NCBI GenBank assembly: GCA_028023455.1
Contig: JAQFVV010000182.1
Coordinates: 2,170,001 to 2,234,000, forward strand
DNA from: Epiperipatus broadwayi
Taxonomy: Eukaryota; Onychophora; Udeonychophora; Euonychophora; Peripatidae
Length of the DNA stretch: 64,000 nucleotides
Direction: 5' to 3'
The position numbers were made by a program, and so were the translations under genes. This document shows positions 36,529-49,032 of the stretch, one piece after another. The notes under the pieces were generated by a model. The model was not told where the DNA came from. It searched no databases and worked only from the letters and a program-made list of their open reading frames with translations. Every line of letters starts with the position of its first letter. Positions within the stretch are counted from its first letter, which is position 1.

Positions 36529-36530
36529 AA

Positions 36531-39129
36531 TAATAAAAATAAAATGTACTTGTTATAAAACCAGAATTGTAAAAAAAGCAATCAACTGATTTTAGTTAGA
36601 AGCTATTCTAAACAAAGGTAATTCTATTTATCTGTTTTTTGCTATTTTATGGTTATATTTACTATTATTTTTTTTATAAATATTATAATATTGCAAATAA
36701 TATTTATAATTTAAAAAAATCAAATTTGAAATCTTAATTATATCATAAAATAATACTTTTCTCTTGAGCAATATCAAATATTGCTTTAATACAATTTATG
36801 TTATAAAATTGTATTGTAGCAGTTACAGGTTAAAGAAAAAAAAAATTAAGAAATATAATGTCTTGAAAGTTACCAAACTTTCAGTCATAAGAAAAGTGTT
36901 TTTTTTTTTTAATTTTTGTTATAGAAGCAAAATGCTTAAAAATTTTGAAAGTAATACTTATTTTCAAAGTAGACAATTTATTCTGGATTATAATCATTTA
37001 GATCATTAACACGATTTTATTAAGAATATTATATTTAATAAAATATTTATAAGTCTGTTTTTAAAAATTTGGAAGATAGGAAAAGAAAAGAATTTATTTT
37101 TTATCTTTTAAGGTTTCAATTTATAGATGAATTAATGCTAATAGTCATATATTGGGTGATATGAGAGTTACTTGTAAAAGATTTTGATTTAAATTCATTA
37201 AATAATTCAAAATAGTTTATCACTGGTAAAATGTATTCCTGGTATAGTTTATAAAATTTCTTATAATTGCTGTAAAATTTGTATAGATTAAGGGAAAGCC
37301 TTAATGAAGGAATTAAAGTACATAAAAATAGAATTAAAATAGGTATCATAGTTCAGCTTTGTTTATATATTCATGAACTTAATACAGATCATAATATCTT
37401 ATTTGACAATGCAGAGATTATCTTCTATAAAAAATGAAATCAAAAAAAAAAAGAGTAGGAGAAACTGATATTCAATCTTATTTCTGAGGCCATCAATCTT
37501 ATGAAAACTTTTTTTGACATTAAAGATAGTTTGGTATTTGAAATGATTTGTGGGAATAATTAGTGTTATATGTGTGGCTTGTTTAATTTATTTTCACTTG
37601 AGATCTATTTGTAATAGATGCAACATGGTTGAACAGAGAATTTTAGTATTAGTTTATTTTATTAATATTTACTATTATTTTTCTGGTTCATTTATTATTA
37701 CTAGTATAGTGTAATATTTAATATGATTGGCAGATGTGTGATAAATTAAATTTTCTTCAATCTGATAATTGTGGAAAATCTTGTAAATACAAATTGAATA
37801 CTATTATTCTGAAACCCACAAATTTGAAAACTTAATATTCACTTTAGATCAGCTATTGTAGTATAGCAAAGTTTTACATTCATTTATGAAAAAAAATTCA
37901 TATTAATAAAGTGTATTTAGTGATATAAACTATGTAATATTTGGGGGGAAAAAAGCACAATATTTGCAATTCTGTGTTAAGTATTTATCCTCAAAACAAA
38001 TGATAACTGAAAGAAGTCTAATATCTGGTGACTCACAAGTATCTTTGCAATATAGCAAACATAACCCAATTTATATAAACTCATTTCTGAAAAATCTGAA
38101 TTGCTAAAAAAATCAGTTGTTTGTTTATTGATTTTTTAGTTATGTATAAATAAAAGCAAAAAAGTCATAATTTTGTGCTAAACAGTTATCCTCAAAAGTA
38201 ATATCAACATAAAAAGAATGATAGTTTTTGGATCAAGTCACACTGAATTACTTTCACATCTATATTATATAATTTGTATAGTGAAGCTCATGAAAAAGTT
38301 AAACTTATAAAAAATCAGGTCAATTTATCTTTTATGGATTTTCAGTTGCTTAAAAAGTTTGCATTTGTATGCTAGATGTTAATCCTCATATAAATGTCAA
38401 CATAAAAATTTTTTTTTTACATCCTTCATGTTTTCATGGTCTACAATTTCCTAAGGACAGTCATTTATTAAAAAGTTGTATTATGAAAAAATCAGGTCAG
38501 TTTATCCATTATCAGCTCTTATCACTTTACAAAATATAAAAGTAAAAAGTTTGCAATTTTATCTAAATATTTATACCAAAGGAAATGGTGGTATTAAAAC
38601 AATCAGAGTGAATCAATTAATGTTTGGACTCATATGTCAAAATATAAGCCAAAAATCACATTTTGTGAAATAGTATATGAATACTGATAAAAGAATAACA
38701 TTCATTATATTTCCAATAACTTGGCAATGCAAATTTTTTTCATAATAAAGTAAATGTCAATAATAAATTCAAATTTTTTTTTAATTTTTTTTTTTAATGT
38801 TTTAGAGTAATATTTATTAATTATATGTATTATATAAAAGTTTTGCTAATATTTAAATTATCCCAATAAATTATGTTTAATTTTGTTCAATTTATTTTTG
38901 CATTAATTTTTGTAAGCAGTATTTATTAATAAAATTACATTCAATAAACAACTTTAATTAATATTTTTAAAACAACTACAGTAATATTTTTTTTACATTT
39001 TTTTTATTGCTATAATTATTTGAGTGATTTTATTTAAATCCATAAAATTTTTTAATCTAAAAAGGATTTAAAAATCTAAGATTTTGGAATAAACAGTATT
39101 CAACATGTGAATGTATTTTAATTTTTCAG
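36531..39129. other. AT-rich DNA; degenerate periodic part at 37.8-38.7 kb
   Basis: No gene supportable. Around 37850-38700 phrases recur at irregular spacing of roughly 180-210 bp: CCTCA.A..AAATG or AAAGTAAT (37992, 38173, 38384), AAATCAGGTCA.TTTATC (38314, 38489) and AATATAGCAAA. This is probably a decayed tandem repeat. Confidence 0.4.
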
Positions 39130-39175
39130 TCAGGGAAACATTTGCAACTGGTTAAATTTAATTCAAAGGCTAAAG
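39130..39175 (+). CDS. Candidate 46-nt exon, alternative or spurious
   Basis: Acceptor TTTTAATTTTTCAG and donor AAG|GTGAGG bracket 46 nt open in one frame (SGKHLQLVKFNSKAK). If included between 26606 and 39843 it shifts the frame and brings a stop shortly after, so it is either an alternative exon, a poison exon or chance. Confidence 0.2.
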
Positions 39176-39842
39176 GTGAGGGGATCAGGGTTAAATTAAA
39201 TAATATTAAAAAATAATCTCAAATAAAATGAAAACTATATGTTAAATATTTTTTCTAATTTTTTAAATTTAAGATGAGGATTCTGGATTTTTTATTTTAT
39301 TTCATTGATTATTTTTATTGCATTTGTATACAATACCATTAATTGTTATAGGTGCTCTGATTTGAAGGATCAGTCATTCTTTTGCTTTCACTCAAAGTAA
39401 AAACATTCTTATCAATCCCCCCCCCCCCCCCCATATTTAAGAGTTATTTTTTTAAACAAAGCAAACGTAACTTAAATAAGTAATGTTTTAACACAGTTGA
39501 AAATTTTTTAAAATTATTATTGTCAATTAAATCTTAACATGAGTACAATTTAGTGAAATAAAAGATGAGATTAAAACAATGTCGTAGAATTAAGTCATTT
39601 GCTCATTTTTTTATTTTTAATAATTTTCTTATTGATTCTTTAAAAAAAAAAAAAAGTAAAGTAATATATATATTTTCTTATTAAATTTGATTCTTCTTAG
39701 TCTTAATAATGTGATTTCTTGTTAAAGCAGAGTATATGCCAATATGGAGACTTTTATAAGTATTGCAGATTTTAAAAATTGTTATATAATTTTAGTATGA
39801 CATCTCATTTTTAGTTTTGTATTTTACAATTTTTTTTTATAG

Positions 39843-39874
39843 GGCAGAAGAGGCAAAGTTGGGGCATCTAAAAG
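39843..39874 (+). CDS. Candidate 32-nt microexon, gene unknown
   Basis: Strong acceptor (TTTTTTTTATAG) and a consensus donor (AAAAG|GTAAGA) bracket 32 nt that is GC-rich by local standards. In phase with the exon at 26560 it reads GRRGKVGASK plus two bases. The basic peptide is compatible with a nuclear or RNA-binding protein, but this is guesswork. No downstream exon was found in the remaining window. Confidence 0.35.
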
Positions 39875-40154
39875 GTAAGATATAAAATTCAATTTATATG
39901 TATTGACTGAATTTTTTTTTTTTTGAAACAAAAAATCCCAGTAGATTAACAAAATTTTGTTATTGCTTATTGAATTTTTATTAAGGAAGACCAAGATTAT
40001 TTTATTAACAATTATTTAATTTTGGATTGTTTTTTTTAACAAAGAAATGATGAGCTACTTTAATAATGCAATTAAAAAATTTTAAATTGTTAGAATTTGA
40101 GTTGAAAAAGGAGACTTAATTTATTTTAAAAATAATTTATTAAATCCTATAGAC
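39875..40154. other. AT-rich DNA following the candidate donor
   Basis: Nothing recognised apart from simple sequence. Confidence 0.4.
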
Positions 40155-42680
40155 CGGCTATGGTAAAACTATGGCATGCATACCAGAGATAGCAGATATG
40201 AACATTTTTTGTGGTACATGTAAATGTTTTTAGTCTGTATTTTATTATTACTTGTTAAAAATTATTACGAAATTTTGTTTGAGATAAAGTAACAAAAATT
40301 TTCTCAATGTAAGACACTTTTTTTTGAAGATATATAACCCTTCCACTATCTTTAATCACATGTTTATATGTGTGTTGGTGACTGGCTTACACTGTACAGT
40401 GTAATGGCATTGTGCAAAAAAAAAAAAGTGGCAAGTTGCTTTATTTGTGCTTAAGTGTATTAACTGTACAGAAACAAACATGGTGTGGATGCATTTTAAA
40501 GTAATTATTATATTTATACATATAAAGAATTTTAAAAATTATTTTTATATTTTTGGCTAGAATTTTAATAAAAGATAGAATCTTGTAAATGGCTAAAAAT
40601 ATATAGCGCTTCAGGAAAAAATAGATATAAAATGTTTAGGTTTCATTTCTCTTTTTTTTGATCTTGGTGGGAACAATATTATGTAAACAATTAGTTTATC
40701 ATCATTAGCAACAACAACAAAAGAATAGATATTTGCAATATAATTATAAATGAATTTGCTGAAAAACAAATAATATACATAAAAATATTTTATAATAAAT
40801 ATTTTTATTTACTGTGCACTAAAAAGCCCCAAAATAATAGTTTTCTTTAACCATAATTGGGATTTTTATATTTAACATGAAAGTGCTTAAACCACTAAAT
40901 ATCACATGATCACCATTTCATATGCTTGCTTTTAATGGTTTTTAAAACAGACAAAACTCTCCATATAGTTGATTACTCTGGCTTGTACTGAGTGACACTA
41001 CTGTATGGAGAGTTTTGCCTGTTTTAATAAAAATGTTTATTATAAAATATTTTTATATATATACTATTTTTAATTTTTTAGTGTTCAAATATTTTTTGCG
41101 AGTATGCTTACTGAAAGTAATGAAAATCTGAGTAACATTTTAAAGGAAATTTGCATCGCATTAAAAGTTGATTACAATATTTTGTTTATGAAAGTGTTTT
41201 AAAAAAAGAAACTTTTACAATCAATAGACAATAAAATTTCATCCATTTTAAAAGAAGCAACTTTTATAATTAATCAAAACGTATTGATTTCATTTTTATT
41301 TTGATTGTTAACAGTTTTTAGTAGTAATCTTTTTTAAATAAAAGTGTATAAGAAATATACCGTTCTCTCGTGCACATCATTGAAAACTTAATTGAACCGA
41401 TATTGACATATTTGAAATTCATTCCACCTATACCCCTAGATTATATGAACTTCACAAAACATTTCACTGTCATTTTGCATTGTTATTAATTTCTAACGCG
41501 ATCAAAATTTGAAGGAAATCCATTTGATAGAAGTACATTAAACTTCAATTACAAAATGTATCCTAAACAAACAAACAGACAACAGTTTCTATATTAAATA
41601 AAAACTTATAATAAAACTTTCAAAATTATATCAGTTATGACTGCTGATGTTGTATATTCAAATATGAAAATGGTTTTATCAATTCATTTACCAAATGTAT
41701 TGGGCATATGCATTTTTGAATTCAAGATAATAGAAGATATGGATTATGAGCTTTATAACAAAATTAGTCAATTTTATATGTGCACGTGTGTTGTAAATTA
41801 AAAAAAATTCCTTGAACTGTTAAATGAGAGTAAACTCATGCAATGGTTTATTTATGTTCCATAATATTTGATAATCAAGTCTTGGAAAAATTCTTCAAAG
41901 ATTTGTTGAGTGTTTAGGGGAAATTGGGTTCTTTTACATTATGAGAATTATTCATCAATAAAATCGACTTTCAACATTTTTTTTTTTTTTTACTGGTTCG
42001 TGCTCCAACTTAAACGAATTTAATATTAAATTGCAAAGTGTTAATAAAAGTCATTGCAATCAAAGGATTCAAAGGATAATTGAAAAATTTTAATCATGAT
42101 TATTTCAAATACCTATAAATATTTTTCAAATATAATTTTTTTTTGGCGGATATAGAATCTCATGAGAAACCAAATCAAGATAAATTAATTGGCTTAAGAA
42201 TTTTTTATTAGAATTCAATCAATGATCAATGAATTTTCTTCTAGATTTATATAGTTCAGGCAATTTGAATAAAAATCAAAGTTTATTTTATATCCAGACA
42301 CAACACTCAACAGATAAACTCAGTATGATAATTCTGGAATGATTGAATTTGAATGATACAGAATTACAATTAATTGATTTTCAATCTATTTCTATATGGA
42401 AACAAAAGTTGGTTGATTTGAGAAATAACTTGGGTAAAATTGAAAATGTTTGATTATGGGTGTAATAAAAAGAACACCGAATAGAAATATTAAAAACTTG
42501 CCCATGCCATTCCTATAACCTTTAGTTGTTTAAAAGCACTAATGCAGATTTATTCTCAATTTTCTGTCTACTTTTGAATATTACTTATTGTTTTCAGAAA
42601 TTAGTTTTAAAAAAGTCAATTTCAGAAGAATGATGAATGAATCTACTTTTGTGGGCATTTAGCATCTAATGTACAGCAGC
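40155..42680 (+). mobile_element. Decayed hAT-type transposon (interrupted by family A)
   Basis: Near 40155 CCGGCTATGGTAAAACTATG followed by GCATGCATACCA resembles a hAT terminus. Plus-strand text at about 42140-42660 reads, across frames, DLYSSGNLNKNQSLFYIQ, NDTELQLIDFQS.S.WKQK, VDLRNNLGKIENV, EILKTCPC and then FSEISFKKVNFRRMMNEST. That order matches the C-terminal part of hAT transposases, including the dimerisation region. Many stops are present. A short family A foldback sits inside at 40888-41031. The right end was not located; a second GGCATGCATACC at 42835 is in direct, not inverted, orientation. Confidence 0.45.
40888..41031. repeat. Family A mini-foldback, copy at 40.9 kb
   Basis: Starts TTAAACCACTAAATATCACA, keeps only the outermost part of the arms (ACAAAACTCTCCATATAGT against TGTATGGAGAGTTTTGCCTG) and has lost the middle and the hammerhead. 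It is the smallest family A copy here, about 145 bp. Confidence 0.85.
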
Positions 42681-44286
42681 AAAAATCTCATCCAAAAATT
42701 TATGCTTATAACAATGCTAATTTTTAAAACTATTTCAATAAAATTTTGTAATAATTAATCACATACTAATTTTTTCCTAATAAAAAATTGCTTAGCATAT
42801 CAGTAATTCGATAAATATTATTTATAAATTTTTGGCATGCATACCTAAAAAGATTCATCAACGTTGTTATTGATAGTTGCTATGATTATTTATTATATCA
42901 GTTATTTGTAAATAAGCATTTAGCTATGTTTACAATTTGAATATATCAGTTATTAAAAATTTTAAGTATAAATTTTCATATTAACTATCAAGGATATTCA
43001 TAAAAACTTTTCCTTCATATCAGACAAGTTTATTGTTTCATTGTATCTAAAACTTTAAATATTTTTCATTTAAATTCATAAATACTTCACATTAACATAG
43101 TTGTTGTATCATTAATTAGTCACACATGACTTTTAGCCTTCTAGCATTCATTCTGCCTAATTAATTGAACAAGCAGTAATCTTGAATTACAAACCCCTTT
43201 CATTGTAAATCTACTTTTACATATACTTATAATACAATATAATCATCAAAAAGCAATAGTATATGGTTTATCCTAATAAGATAAGTGATAAAACCAAAAA
43301 TCATAAAACTGAACTTTTCCAATTACATTTATAATTTATGAGTACCGTACAAACCAGGATAATCATCAAAGATGATATTGTATTGCTTATCCATACTAAA
43401 TTTTAACTCCTGTGTTTGCACTAGATCTATGGTAAGCACATTGTGTAGAGAATATAAGATGAAAAGGATTCAAGCAATAGAATTATGCTAGTGAAACACC
43501 TCAATTTGAATAACAAGTTTATCGAGAAAAAAATATATTGTCAAAAAAAACAACAAAACAATAAAACTGTATATAATAAATAATCTAAAAACAAAAAATA
43601 AATACCTCGTGTAATATTTTCATTTTTTCCTTAATAAATGTATCTTACTTTTATATTTCTTAAGAAAGTTTGTTTGTTTACATATTCTACATATTTTCTT
43701 GTTGAAATAAGAGATCAAGTAGAAACAAAACTTTTAAATGATTTTCTTTTATTTAATAATAATGACAGTTTAACTTTTAAATTTCTCACATGAAAAAATT
43801 ATTCTTATTATTTTTTTATCTGCTTCCGTCATGCTAAGTTCCATTCTACTGATTTTAGATGAAATATATTGATATAATATCATGAGTAAAAAACGTTAAT
43901 TAATGAGAGATTTCTAAAACAAAACTTCAATATGTAATTATCTTTCTTGTCAAATATATGTGACTCCTGCCACTTAAAACATTTATAAGGGTTTTCATTT
44001 CACAAAAGGAGTCTTAGTTAAATAATCTCTAGTATGTGTCAAAATTATATAAATCTGATACTTAGTTGTTTAGTATCTTACATAATATCAAAAATAACAA
44101 TATACATCAAACTTAAAATAGAATTAAGATTTTACTACATGAGAAAATTTAAGAATATTAATCTTTGTCCTTTGGATAATACTTAAAAATAACTAAGCAA
44201 TAACAATGTTATCGCAAAAAAATATCCAGTTTTATGGTAGATATTTAATTTGTTCTTGCTAATAATATTGATATTCTTTTTTTTTT
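42681..44286. other. AT-rich DNA, nothing recognised
   Basis: No gene. The CACTAG|ATCTATG|GTAAGC motif near 43420 mimics splice sites around only 7 nt and is not claimed. Confidence 0.45.
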
Positions 44287-44530
44287 CACTTCAGTTATGC
44301 CAACTAGTGTAAACGTGAGTAATCAATAGATGATAGTCCTTCATAAATTTATCCAGTGCTGTCCCATTCAATATCCTAGGCTTTCTATCATGGCTTTCGT
44401 TAGTGAGAATTTTTGGACCTAGAATATTTTCATATGAATTTTTTGGAGTTAATACATCTTTTCTTTAGCAGCCATCTTTTACCTTTTATGTTTTACTGTC
44501 AAGTTATTAATGCAAATTGAAAAACATCTG
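44287..44530. repeat. Diverged family A copy
   Basis: Follows the left arm order at low identity: AGTAATCAATAGATG, TCATAAATTTATCCAGTGCT, CATTCAATATCC, CATGGCTTTCGTTAGTGAGA, TTAGCAGCCATCTTTTACC. The hammerhead core is destroyed. The divergence implies an older insertion than the other copies. Confidence 0.65.
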
Positions 44531-44949
44531 GGGTGAGAGAAAAAGAATTTGTTACTGAAAACATATAATCTGGGGTCGTGTGGTACTTAATTGAAATTGT
44601 ATCAGTTTTTGTTATATATATGCCCAATTTTGGTATTTACTAAAATATAAAAAAGCTTAATATTTTCTAGGTACATCCATTACTTTTACATTTATCTATA
44701 TTTTTTAAAAATATAAAGAAAATAGCCATAAATATGCATTATTTTTTTTATAAATTATCTTTTATTATTGATAAAGCTTATATATATATCTCTATAAGTT
44801 TAAAACACTAATCAATTTTAAACAAAATTGATAATAAACAATTGAAAAATAAATAAAATTTATTTAAAATTTCAAATCAGTTTTCATTCCTTATAGGAAT
44901 TTTATCAAGATAGCTCCTAATAATTACATGATACACTATTAATACAATT

Positions 44950-45110
44950 GCAAGTCAGTCGAAACGTAGGTGTATGTGTATGTATAAGTTTTGCTAAAAA
45001 GTGTTTGAAGTTTGGATAAATTGTATTTATAGGATATTACGGCAAACATAAAGAAAAGTGTGATTTTGGTAATATTTATGATACACTATTCTATCACAAC
45101 TCTATCCAGT
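44950..45110. repeat. Family C repeat, partial copy
   Basis: GTCGAAACGTAGGTGTATG, then TTTTGCTAAAAAGTGTTTGA and GATATTACGGCAAA match the right arm of the family C element at 24738-24890. Confidence 0.75.
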
Positions 45111-46708
45111 GGATATCATTCACATTATAAAACATAAAAAAGTATGTATATATAGATTAATACATAAATAGAAGCTTATTTAATTTTTCAGTGTACAAAT
45201 CAAATAAAAAAAAAGATATTTTAATAATATTTCTCACTTAATTGTATTGGATCTTTAGTTATATTTATACATTTTTTTATATTTTTCTGAATAAATAAAA
45301 TTTCAAAACATTTTCTTTATAATTTTTAATATACTTTATTTTCCATTTTTTATTACTTGAATATTTTTCTCACAATTCATTTTATGATCAGTATTTAAAA
45401 ATGAATATATGCCCCTTATTTTGCATTTTTTCTTTTAATTTCCCTATCATGTTTCTTACCTCTTTCAAGTCTTTTCTGACTGACATTTATATATATTGTA
45501 ATGATCAATTTTAATTTTTAATTTAATCGATCAGATGTCACTTGACATTGAACACCAGAAATTATTTGGTATACATATTCATTATTTATATACATCTATA
45601 TCCTGCTTAGTGCTTGTCTTTTATGCAAGGATTCACAGTAGCGATCATTATCAATTTGTACCTACAATTTTGATTTATAATCAATTATTCACTATAACAA
45701 TCTTAAAAAAAAATGTAAAAAAATTTTTTGGCAACCATTTTGCTAAGACTCATGATGTCATAGAATAAAAGCAAAATAGCGACTTCCATGTTAAAATTGT
45801 GCAGTACAGAGTTTATTCATAATACACAATATTAGTGCTGAATACAATATTTTGATTATAAACTTAAAATACGATTAATTAATGTACAGTACAGTATTTT
45901 ATTTAACTTTCATTCACCATCCTTGCAAGACAATCAGTACTTCATTAATGATTTATCCAAAGTAAAGATTTTCATCTTTGATTACAAAACGAAAACAAAA
46001 AATGTTTCATTTAATATAATAAATAATCAAAATCATATTTTAATGATGTGTAATAATCAAATTTAATTTAAAAACTGTATTCTATATTTATTTGCAGTAA
46101 AAATTATATCGCATTGTAATTTAGTTATTGTAATTGGTAATTGGAAAAAAAGAAAAAAAGATTTCATAATAATGAACTTTGTTTGATCAAAAATTAGTAA
46201 ATCCAAATTAAAAATAATACTTAACCTATTTGCTCAATTTTAAAACATTTGTTTCAGAATAGTTGAACGTTATTGCAAATATAGAAATGAACAAATAATG
46301 AAAATTTTATTCAGAATAAGAGTAAAAATAAATTTTGGTTATATAGTATTAATATTTAATTTTAAATTGTGTATAGTATAAAAAAAAATATTAGCTAAAT
46401 TATTCACTCATATTAAATTGTTAATGTAAATGTATTTTCGGATTAAAAAATGTAAACATAATTGTATTCATTTTGTAGTTAATAATAATAAATTTTGTAT
46501 GATAAAAATGCAATACAAATAAACAGAAAAAGATTCATGTCTAATATTTATTTAAATAGTCTGTATCTCTGCCATCACAAGTTCATTGCACCAATCAAAA
46601 ATTTTTTAAGGCATTTGAAAGAAAACGGCTACTGCATTTAATAAAATGCGACAACTGCCACAGCTAGCGTATTTGTATATGAAGTACTATTTAGATTTTC
46701 ATAATATT
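45111..46708. other. AT-rich DNA, nothing recognised
   Basis: No supportable gene, transposon end or repeat. Confidence 0.5.
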
Positions 46709-46938
46709 GCGAGAATGCAATCAAACTGTTTTAAAAAACAAAAAAATATGCAACACGTACACCTTTCATGAAAGTAATTATTACCAATAATTATTTAAAA
46801 CCTGTTATTAATTTTATACATTAATAGTACTGCGAGAATGCAATCAAACTGTTTAAAAAAAAAATACATGTACACCTATCTTGAATATAATTATTACCTA
46901 TAATTATTTAAAACCTATTATTTTATACATTAATAATT
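46709..46938. repeat. Tandem duplication, about 123-bp unit
   Basis: Units start with GCGAGAATGCAATCAAACTG at 46709 and 46832 and both run on to TTTTATACATTAATA. The second is shortened by small deletions. Confidence 0.88.
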
Positions 46939-47475
46939 GTGTACACATTGGTCATTTAAAAATTATAACTTTAATGATTCTTAACTATACTGACATGTAG
47001 ATAATCACACTGTAAATATATACAAGTCCCAAAATTATCAAAGGAAAGAAATCACCATTAAGTTTTAATTTTCATTTGTCATCCATTCTTTAAATACACA
47101 GATAATAAAATGACATCATAATTGAAACAAGAAAAACGTGAACTTAAATTGACATATATAGTTATATAGAACGGTTAACAGAAAGAGAGGAATAAAACAT
47201 TTTTTTTTCTTCTTGAAAATAAAAGGGAGGACTGATTAGTCAATACATTATTGAATAAAATATAAGTTTGAACTCACCACTCAAAGCCATTCAACAGCAA
47301 TCAATAAAATATTATTTCTCCAAAGAAGATAATAATTTCGGAGAATAAAGAAAATATTGTGCTTATAATTACGAATAGACTTAATATACATAAAAATATA
47401 CTTTACAAATATCAAAAATCTTTTTCGTAATCCGATTGAATCTGAATATTAAAAATAATCGACCACTTCATCATT
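46939..47475. other. AT-rich DNA, nothing recognised
   Basis: Nothing beyond simple sequence before the hAT target site. Confidence 0.5.
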
Positions 47476-47483
47476 ATTTAGAG

Positions 47484-49024
47484 CAGCGTTTCCCAACCTT
47501 TTTTGGCTCACGTACCACTTGGTAGTATATCATGCTAAATTGTACCACTTAAGTAAAAATGATTGTATTTTGTGAAATTTGTTATTGCGAGGGTGTTATT
47601 TTATTTGCATTATACATATTATAGGGTGACCATGTATTCATAACACATAATGAGACAAATTACATTGTAACATGCCTAAACGTCATGCTGGATTATAAAC
47701 TCACTGAAATTATAAACTCACTGTAACATATATGTATGTGTTTGTTCAAAGTATCATATTTATCTACTATTTTGTCATATTTCATTTACTAATAAATGGT
47801 TTTAATAAAAACACAAAATTATAAAAACCCAATTAATATATTTTTTTATCATAATCAAATGTTTTTATAAAATAAATTTAATGAGATCCTTGTGCTTGTT
47901 TCGAAGAACATAATTTTTTGAAATTTGATTCAGAAGATGCAAGATATACCCTTAAGTCTACAGCTGCATTCAATCTGTTTCAATACTTTTTTAAAAAAAA
48001 AATATATGAAGAAAAAGCTCTTTCTACTAATTCCATACTAGTAAATGGTAATAATAATTTAAGAGCTTTCTCAGAAAACTGTTCATATTCTTTAATGTTT
48101 AACCAAAATTAATTAGATTGTGTCGATAATTCTATTAAATTTTCTTTCTCTTTTATTGATAATGATGTAGCTTTTGCTAAATTTTCTTCATAGAAGGGGT
48201 TTGAAATCCACTTATCATTTGTGTTTTCGGGTTTTGGAAAATATTCCATGAAAGACAATTTTAATCCTGTTAAATGTGCTATTATATTTTCTGTATATCT
48301 TGAGACAGACTAACTTTATTTTCAAACAAAAAAATATGTAGAGTTTCGAATTTTTCCGGTTGATTGTTTTCAATACACTGTTTCCAAAAATCTAATTTCT
48401 TAATCATACTTTCAATTTTATCATTAACATTAAAGATCGTTATGGAGTTATTCTGAAGTGTCAAATTTAAGTTCATTTATTTGCAAAAAATATCAGATAA
48501 ATATGCAAGCACCTGAAGCCAATCAAAATCATACAATTTCGAAGAGAGATCAAAAGGATTGTCTTAAAAAAAAAAACCTGTGCTTCTTGTCTAAGTTCGA
48601 ATAAGCAGGTTATATAGGGGTCAATAAATTTTAATAAACAAAGACGATACAATCACAAACAATAACCTGTCACTTGTAAGTCACGCGGTGAAGTGAATGA
48701 GAGTGCAGCACTATCACAACAGTGGCGGCGACATCTCAAGTTACTGGTGGCTAACGGCTAAATTTAAAAGTGCACTCCAAAAAAAAAAACCGATATCAAT
48801 TGCTGGATTTTCGATCATCGACTGTACATATTAACAACTTTACTGTATAATATTATTCATTAAAATAATTTTTATGAATTATAGGAAAAAACGTTTCTAT
48901 GATATTTTTATGATTTAATTTTTTTTATTTTTTATGTCCGCCATTATTGATTATTTTTCGTGTACCACCAACCAGCAACTCGCGTACCACCAGTGGTACG
49001 CGTACCACAGGTTGGGAAACGCTG
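47484..49024 (-). mobile_element. hAT transposon, internally deleted, with 8-bp target duplication
   Basis: Ends CAGCGTTTCCCAACC and GGTTGGGAAACGCTG are inverted repeats, flanked on both sides by ATTTAGAG (47476-47483 and 49025-49032), a perfect 8-bp target-site duplication. Length is 1541 bp, short for an autonomous hAT element. It encodes on the minus strand only the C-terminal part of a transposase. Subterminal GCGTACCACCAGTGGTACGC-type palindromes and repeated GTACCAC blocks are likely transposase-binding sites. Confidence 0.93.
47885..48560 (-). pseudogene. hAT transposase C-terminal fragment
   Basis: The minus strand reads, with breaks, DWLQVLAYLSDIF, then LNLTLQNNSITIFNVNDKI (open piece 48476-48282). 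It continues with LKLSFMEYFPKPEN, LLLPFTSMELVERAFSS and NAAVDLRVYLASSESNFKK. This is the order seen in hAT transposases related to vertebrate ZBED5/FAM200-like genes, ending in the dimerisation region. The N-terminal BED finger and most of the catalytic domain are absent. In-frame stops (after IQKI, and others) make it inactive. Confidence 0.8.
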
Positions 49025-49032
49025 ATTTAGAG

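Larger units (their letters stand above)
35908..36530 (-). mobile_element. Family B: hammerhead-bearing partial tandem dimer, retrozyme-like
   Basis: Two direct repeats of about 195 bp (35908-36110 and 36330-36530) share GTCACATGA.TTATA, GAGCGTGCTAATAGCTCTAA, GAGAAGGCATTCAAATCA and a hammerhead at the right end. They flank a 220-bp unique middle ending in an AATAATA microsatellite. On the minus strand the copy begins almost exactly at the ribozyme's stem I and ends at the TA-rich tail. There is no coding capacity. Known animal retrozymes are small non-coding elements of this build, mobilised by Penelope-like machinery, whose RNA self-cleaves and circularises. Here the unit between cleavage sites is 421 nt. 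Confidence 0.75.

Noticed and set aside
42828-42850. GGCATGCATACC as the right terminal repeat of the 40-42.7 kb hAT relic
   Set aside because: It is in direct rather than inverted orientation relative to the left copy at 40170, and no 8-bp target duplication can be matched.
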